A stretch of DNA of 9,256 nt. Source: Caryophanales bacterium UBA5732 (GTDB lineage Bacteria; Bacillota_I; Bacilli_A; Izemoplasmatales; Hujiaoplasmataceae). The notes below the pieces were generated by a model that was not told where the DNA came from, did not search any database, and saw only the letters and a program-made list of their open reading frames with translations. The DNA lies in assembly GCA_002419445.1 (NCBI GenBank), contig DIGC01000002.1, positions 875-10,130 on the forward strand, read 5' to 3'. Numbering within the stretch: the stretch's first letter is position 1; each line of letters starts with the position of its first letter. Below are positions 6,118-9,256 of the stretch, one piece after another. The position numbers and the translations under genes are program-made.

Positions 6118-7338
6118 ATGAATTTATTAGAAAGATTTTTAAATTATGTTAAGTTTGATACTCAATCAAAGATTGATACAGATGAATATCCGTCAACTAA
6201 GAAGCAATTGGTTTTGCTAAATTATTTGGTTGATGAATTAAATGCTATGAAAATTGAAACTGTAATTGACGATTACGGTTATGTCATTGGTAAAATTAAG
6301 TCAAATCTTAACAAATCGGCTAAAACAATAGCTTTAATAGCTCACGTTGATACTTCTCCTGATGCAAGCGGGAAAGATGTTAAAGCGCGAATTATTAAAA
6401 ATTATCAAGGTGACAAAATTATCTTGAACAGCGATAAAGATATCATACTCAATCCAATCGTTTTTCCGAACCTTAATGACAAAATCGGTGATGACTTGAT
6501 TGTCACTGACGGCACAACCCTGCTTGGAGCTGATGATAAACTAGGTGTCGCTGAAATTATGGATTTTGCTGAATTTGTCGTTAATAATCCTGATTATCTT
6601 CACGGGGAAATTGTAATCGTCTTTACTCCGGACGAAGAAGTCGGTAATGGAACTCTATATTTTGAGACAAAAAAGGTTGGAGCGGATTTTGGTTATACAT
6701 TAGATGGTTCAAAAGTTGGAGAAATTGCCTTTGAAAACTTTAATGCAGCTACAGCTAAAATTCTAATTAACGGCAAGTCAGTGCATCCTGGATCAGCTAA
6801 AAACAAAATGCTAAATGCTATCGATGTTGCTTATGAGTTCAATAATTTATTACCAAAATTCATGAGAGCTGAAATTACAGAGGGCTATGAAGGCTTTAAT
6901 CACTTATTACACATTTCCGGCGCAGTCGAAAAAGCTGAGATGACTTATATAATTAGAAATCATAACCGTGGGATTTTCGAAAATCAAAAACTTGATTTTC
7001 TTGTAAATAAAGATTATTTAAACAAAAAATACGGTCCAAACACAATTTGTGTCGAAATTTCTGATTCATATTTCAACATGAAGGAAGTTTTGGATAATCA
7101 TCAAGAAGTAATTGACTTAGCTATCAAAGCTATTCAGAAAAATGGTCTTGATCCGATTATTGAACCGATAAGAGGCGGGACAGATGGGGCTAGATTAACC
7201 TTTATGGGGCTTCCTTGCCCTAATTTAGGAACTGGAGGATATAACTTCCATGGCCCTTATGAATATGCGTCGGTTAAAGAAATGTATTTAGCAGTAGAAA
7301 TTATCAAAACTATCGTAACTGACGTAACTAAACTATAA
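6118..7338 (+). CDS. pepT: Peptidase T (aminotripeptidase, M20B family)
   Basis: This cytosolic di-zinc aminopeptidase removes the N-terminal residue of tripeptides in the last steps of peptide use. The 406 residues match the usual 405-410. All metal and catalytic positions are visible: HVDTSPD with H76 and catalytic D78, TTLLGADDK with bridging D139, PDEEVGNGT with base E173 and zinc ligand E174, TLDGS with D196, and GYNFHGPYE with H378. The dimerisation lid carries INGKSVHPGSAKNKMLNA (217-234), where the usual T of HPGTAKNKM is S, a mild change. IRGGTDGARL (351-360) is also conserved. The AGGAGG SD fixes the ATG start. The gene is monocistronic, with its own promoter and terminator. The identification is secure. 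Confidence 0.97.
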   Translation: MNLLERFLNYVKFDTQSKIDTDEYPSTKKQLVLLNYLVDELNAMKIETVIDDYGYVIGKIKSNLNKSAKTIALIAHVDTSPDASGKDVKARIIKNYQGDKIILNSDKDIILNPIVFPNLNDKIGDDLIVTDGTTLLGADDKLGVAEIMDFAEFVVNNPDYLHGEIVIVFTPDEEVGNGTLYFETKKVGADFGYTLDGSKVGEIAFENFNAATAKILINGKSVHPGSAKNKMLNAIDVAYEFNNLLPKFMRAEITEGYEGFNHLLHISGAVEKAEMTYIIRNHNRGIFENQKLDFLVNKDYLNKKYGPNTICVEISDSYFNMKEVLDNHQEVIDLAIKAIQKNGLDPIIEPIRGGTDGARLTFMGLPCPNLGTGGYNFHGPYEYASVKEMYLAVEIIKTIVTDVTKL

Positions 7339-7359
7339 ATTTTTTGATAAATTTAAAAG

Positions 7360-7390
7360 CTCTTAAAAGATTGATTTTAAGAGATTTTTT
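7360..7390 (+). terminator. Terminator of pepT, possibly bidirectional
   Basis: CTCTTAAAA / TTTTAAGAG (9 bp, 6-nt loop; 7360-7368 and 7375-7383) is followed by A and six T (7385-7390). Read leftward the same hairpin is followed by CTTTTAAATTT, so it may also end the convergent corA transcript, whose stop codon is at 7413-7411. The stem is AT-rich, so efficiency may be modest. Confidence 0.8.
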
Positions 7391-7410
7391 ATTTTGATAA
7401 AACTAAGTTT

Positions 7411-8412
7411 TTATAACCACTTTTTGTATTTGAAAAAACCAATCATCAATAAGAAAGTTGCCACACATAATCCGACAAAAATCCATATTCCATTAGGGTT
7501 AACAAAGATATCCATATATACAAAGTTCATTCCAAACACACCTGCCAAAAATGATAAAGGAATAAAAGTCGCTGAAAAAATAGTGAGAACTTTCATTATT
7601 GAGTTAGTTCTTTCATTGATGTTATTCATGTGCATGTCGTTTAAATTCTTGATATTTTCCCAGTCAAGATTTAATTTTTCATTTAATCTGTACAAATGAT
7701 CGATTAAGTCTTGATAATATTTTTTGTAGTCTAAAACTTGTGGGTTCTTATAAACATCATCAATCAATTCCAGCGAACCAACAATTGAAGAAATATTAGC
7801 TCTCATGACAAGTACTTCTTTTCTAATTTTGTGCATTTCGTCAATATTTTGAGTTTTATCAGAGATAATTAGTTCTTCCCACTTTATTAATAAATCATTG
7901 ACTTCATGTTCGAAAACGATGTTAGCGTCAATTAAAGTATCGATAATGTTGTAAAACAAAAATTTAACATTAAAGTTTCTTACTTCACCAAGATTTTGGT
8001 TTAATCTGTCTTCAATGTCATTTAAAATACCAGTTGAATCTTCATCGAAAGTAAAAACAACATTATCTTTTAGGATAATTGATAAATACTCGTGAGAAAA
8101 CGATCCGTTTTTGAAAGTAGCTGTTTTAATAATTGCGAATAAGCCATTTTCGATTTCCTCAATTTTCGATCTTTGGTTTAAATTAAATATGTCTTCAATT
8201 ATTAAACTGTCGATGTTCACGGCCTTTAATTCAGAAGCGATTTTTGCGGAATCCTTTAAACCGTTCACTTTTATCCAAAGCTTTGCTTTATCAAAAGGCT
8301 GATTTAAAGAGACTTTCGCTTCATCATAGTAGATTTTACGAATTACAGTCGGCAATAGTTTCTCGCTTGTATTAAAGATTGTCCCTGGAGGTAGTGATTT
8401 TTTAAATGCCAT
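7411..8412 (-). CDS. corA: CorA-family magnesium/divalent cation channel
   Basis: This is a 333-residue homopentameric-type Mg2+ channel of the cytoplasmic membrane. It has a large acidic N-terminal cytosolic domain (about 1-270) ending in the long stalk helix, then TM1 (about 273-293) closed by the hallmark GMN at 294-296 (AGVFGMNF), a short outer loop, TM2 (about 308-326) and the basic C-terminus FKYKKWL. The outer loop reads VYMDIF where many CorA proteins have an MPEL-like sequence, so the substrate preference (Mg2+, Co2+, Ni2+) should not be assumed. The ATG at 8412 follows GAAGGTG (about 8424-8418). It lies 49 bases downstream of a small membrane-protein gene on the same strand and could be co-transcribed with it, although a weak terminator-like hairpin sits in the gap. 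The leader is too short for an M-box riboswitch. Confidence 0.93.
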   Translation of the reverse strand: MAFKKSLPPGTIFNTSEKLLPTVIRKIYYDEAKVSLNQPFDKAKLWIKVNGLKDSAKIASELKAVNIDSLIIEDIFNLNQRSKIEEIENGLFAIIKTATFKNGSFSHEYLSIILKDNVVFTFDEDSTGILNDIEDRLNQNLGEVRNFNVKFLFYNIIDTLIDANIVFEHEVNDLLIKWEELIISDKTQNIDEMHKIRKEVLVMRANISSIVGSLELIDDVYKNPQVLDYKKYYQDLIDHLYRLNEKLNLDWENIKNLNDMHMNNINERTNSIMKVLTIFSATFIPLSFLAGVFGMNFVYMDIFVNPNGIWIFVGLCVATFLLMIGFFKYKKWL

Positions 8413-8429
8413 GTTTTCACCTTCTTAAT

Positions 8430-8465
8430 ATATTTTTAAAAAATATGTAATTAGCAAATAATTAC
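8430..8465 (-). terminator. Weak terminator-like hairpin between the small membrane-protein gene and corA
   Basis: Read leftward, GTAATTA / TAATTAC (7-bp arms at 8465-8459 and 8453-8447, loop of 5) overlaps the TAA stop at 8464-8462. It is followed by an AT-only stretch with T-runs (8444-8430) that is itself near-palindromic. The stem has only one G-C pair, so it would terminate poorly at best; partial read-through into corA is likely. Confidence 0.35.
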
Positions 8466-8827
8466 GTTTGAAATAAGTAAGTAATAAGCAATTCAGACAC
8501 ACCGTATGCCAAAACGTTTGACACAAAAACAAATAATGCAATTCTCAATCCCGAATACATAATGAAAAGTCTTTTAAGGTAGATATTATATTCAAATAGA
8601 CTCAAGGTAAATACCAACAAGAAAATAGTATAAAAACTAATCCGTCCAAATAAATTTTCATGCGCAAAAATAATGTAAAAATATATAGGTGATGTGATTA
8701 ATGTCGCAGCGATAATCAATTTATAATTTACTTTTTTAAATAAAAGTGAAATAAACATTTTTACTATGAAGATAAATGTCGTAAATCCAAGGATTTTAAG
8801 AATCATATTAAGCGCTATATCGAACAC
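8462..8827 (-). CDS. Small multi-pass membrane protein, unknown function
   Basis: I do not recognise this protein. It has about 121 residues, is very hydrophobic, and shows about four membrane-spanning segments: MILKILGF..ISLLF, LIIAATLITSPIYFYIIFA, ISFYTIFLLVFTLSLFEY and, near the C-terminus, ALFVFVSNVLAYGVSELLITYLF. Short basic loops (KKVNYK, YLKR) separate them. The GTG at 8827 is preferred because AGAGG ends nine bases upstream of it; an in-frame ATG at 8836 touches that SD directly and would add three residues. The GTG lies one base beyond the stop of the upstream 37-residue ORF, which implies translational coupling. Its position before corA, in the same direction, allows a link to divalent cation transport or membrane homeostasis, but that is context only. 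Confidence 0.75.
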   Translation of the reverse strand: MFDIALNMILKILGFTTFIFIVKMFISLLFKKVNYKLIIAATLITSPIYFYIIFAHENLFGRISFYTIFLLVFTLSLFEYNIYLKRLFIMYSGLRIALFVFVSNVLAYGVSELLITYLFQT

Positions 8828-8828
8828 T

Positions 8829-8942
8829 TCATTCATCCTCTTTTTGAAGAATTTTTAGTCCGATAAATATAATAAATAAAACACAAATAAGCGCTAAAAA
8901 CAAAGGCACTGCCGTATTGAAGACATTTAGGAAATGAAGCAT
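8829..8942 (-). CDS. 37-residue single-TM small protein, unknown function
   Basis: This small ORF runs from an ATG at 8942 to a TGA at 8831-8829. It encodes a short amphipathic start (MLHFLNVFNTAV), one clear membrane span (about residues 13-31, PLFLALICVLFIIFIGLK) and a charged tail (KILQKEDE). It lies one base upstream of the next gene's preferred GTG, which supports real translation. A modest SD (AGGA, 8950-8947) is buried in one arm of an 11-bp hairpin, and the ATG lies in its loop. A 16-codon ORF in the same frame ends at a TAG just upstream, so the two might instead be one gene of about 56 codons broken by an amber stop. If TGA were Trp, this ORF would run on, but the rest of the window argues against that code. 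Confidence 0.55.
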   Translation of the reverse strand: MLHFLNVFNTAVPLFLALICVLFIIFIGLKILQKEDE

Positions 8943-8955
8943 TTTTTCCTAAATG
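8924..8955 (-). promoter_or_regulatory. Hairpin over the ribosome site and start codon of the 37-residue ORF
   Basis: Perfect 11-bp arms, CATTTAGGAAA and TTTCCTAAATG (plus-strand 8924-8934 and 8945-8955), enclose a 10-nt loop. In the leftward transcript the 5' arm contains the SD AGGA and the TAG stop of the upstream 16-codon ORF, and the AUG lies in the loop. Folding would hide the SD; a ribosome finishing the upstream ORF would open the stem. It is not followed by a T-run, so it is not a terminator. Confidence 0.6.
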
Positions 8956-8999
8956 AAACCAATAACGCTAATTACGCAATAAAATAATTTTTTATTCAT
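8949..8999 (-). CDS. 16-residue leader ORF (or 5' part of a disrupted small gene)
   Basis: An ATG at 8999 opens MNKKLFYCVISVIGFI followed by TAG at 8951-8949. GAGGA (9012-9008) lies eight bases before the ATG, a better ribosome site than that of the following ORF. The peptide is short, starts basic and is then hydrophobic. Its stop codon overlaps the SD of the 37-residue ORF and falls in the hairpin's 5' arm, the layout expected of a leader peptide controlling downstream translation. It is also in frame with the 37-residue ORF (TAG GAA AAA ATG), so a nonsense mutation in one longer gene is the main alternative. Confidence 0.45.
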   Translation of the reverse strand: MNKKLFYCVISVIGFI

Positions 9000-9177
9000 C
9001 TTCAAAGTCCTCAATTCTTTTAACCTATTTTCCTTGGCAATTTAATCTGGTTAACAGTTTATCTTATTACTATCATTTTATCATAATTATCGTCATTTTA
9101 TATAGAAACTTAAAGTTTTTTATGATACTATCTATTTATAAATTTAGACATTATAGTTTTTAAGTGGGGTTAACAAA
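9000..9177. other. Intergenic region between divergent leader ORF and gamma-glutamyltransferase-like gene
   Basis: This AT-rich gap must carry at least the rightward promoter and probably a leftward one, but neither is clear. TATGAT at 9121-9126 and TATAAA at 9137-9142 are possible rightward -10s without a good -35; TATAAT read leftward at 9155-9150 also lacks one. TCATTTTA is repeated at 9073 and 9093 (20-bp period), and AAACTT-A-AAGTTT (9106-9118) is a 13-bp palindrome; both could be operators. GGTTAACA occurs at 9049-9056 and 9168-9175. No RNA gene is recognised. Confidence 0.4.
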
Positions 9178-9256
9178 ATGAACAATTTCTTTAGTAAAAA
9201 ACAAGCCGTATATGTAAAAAACGGTGCTGTAGCTACATCTGAAGGTTTAGCAGCGC
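9178..9256 (+). CDS. N-terminus of a probable gamma-glutamyltransferase-family protein, cut by window edge
   Basis: Twenty-six codons are visible from the ATG at 9178. The stretch KNGAVATSEGLAA resembles the first conserved block of gamma-glutamyltransferases (GxVATxxPLAxxAG), which is normally followed by a GGNAxDAA block lying beyond the window. Members cleave gamma-glutamyl bonds, for example of glutathione, after autocatalytic processing at a Thr. Here no signal peptide precedes the block, so a cytoplasmic form is suggested. The ribosome site is unusual: GTGGGG (9164-9169) with no standard AGGAG. The assignment rests on about 13 residues and could be wrong. Confidence 0.55.
   Translation, partial: MNNFFSKKQAVYVKNGAVATSEGLAA

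Noticed and set aside
7394..7699. Rightward open frame overlapping the C-terminal half of corA
   Set aside because: It is antisense to the TM/GMN region of CorA and begins inside the pepT terminator region.
8111..8302. Short rightward open frame inside corA
   Set aside because: Antisense shadow; no ribosome site or homology signal.
8413..8461. Possible Mg2+ (M-box) riboswitch before corA
   Set aside because: Only 49 bases are available and no M-box core is visible; the real aptamer is far longer.
1..9256. IS elements, CRISPR arrays, tRNA or rRNA genes
   Set aside because: No transposase-like frame, no regularly spaced repeats and no cloverleaf or rRNA signature were seen on either strand.
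1..9256. Mycoplasma-type genetic code (TGA = Trp)
   Set aside because: All complete long genes reach family-typical ends with Trp encoded by TGG and no internal TGA.

Overview
The window is AT-rich (roughly one third G+C by eye) bacterial DNA with compact genes, strong Shine-Dalgarno (SD) sequences, canonical sigma-A-type promoters and hairpin-plus-T-run terminators. These features, a perfect CcpA/LacI-type cre box and the KtrB, PepT and CorA families point to a low-GC Gram-positive lineage (Bacillota or the related Mycoplasmatota, for example an Acholeplasma/Izemoplasma-like bacterium). Tryptophans are encoded by TGG, the long reading frames reach their family-typical ends without TGA, and one small ORF appears to end at TGA. 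The standard code is therefore more likely than the Mycoplasma TGA=Trp code. The lineage is inferred from style, not from a marker gene.

Layout, left to right. (1) 1-803, leftward: the N-terminal 267 residues of a GH30 glycosidase, cut by the window edge, with a near-consensus promoter carrying two LacI-type operator palindromes. (2) 960-1529, leftward: a divergent guanylate-kinase-like P-loop protein ending in a beta-clamp-binding-like QLTLF, with its own terminator. (3) 1685-3010, rightward: KtrB/TrkH potassium channel subunit. (4) 3077-6000, leftward: a tightly packed three-gene operon of an HSL-type alpha/beta hydrolase, an HxxxDG CoA-dependent acyltransferase and a zinc-ribbon membrane protein. 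(5) 6118-7338, rightward: peptidase T, divergent from that operon across a 117-bp promoter region. (6) 7411-8999, leftward: CorA-type Mg2+ channel, a small multi-pass membrane protein, a 37-residue single-TM protein and a 16-residue leader ORF. A strong hairpin covers the ribosome site of the 37-residue ORF. (7) 9178-9256, rightward: the first 26 codons of a probable gamma-glutamyltransferase-family protein.

Most neighbours are separated by promoters and terminators, so this is largely a set of independent housekeeping and accessory units: sugar hydrolysis, nucleotide phosphorylation, K+ and Mg2+ transport, and peptide breakdown (PepT and probably the gamma-glutamyltransferase). The parts that deserve attention are the hydrolase/acyltransferase/zinc-ribbon operon, whose product is unknown but whose chemistry suggests acyl or ester metabolism near the membrane; the clamp-motif kinase-like protein; and the leader/hairpin/small-membrane-protein cluster upstream of corA. 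No IS element, CRISPR array, tRNA or rRNA was seen.
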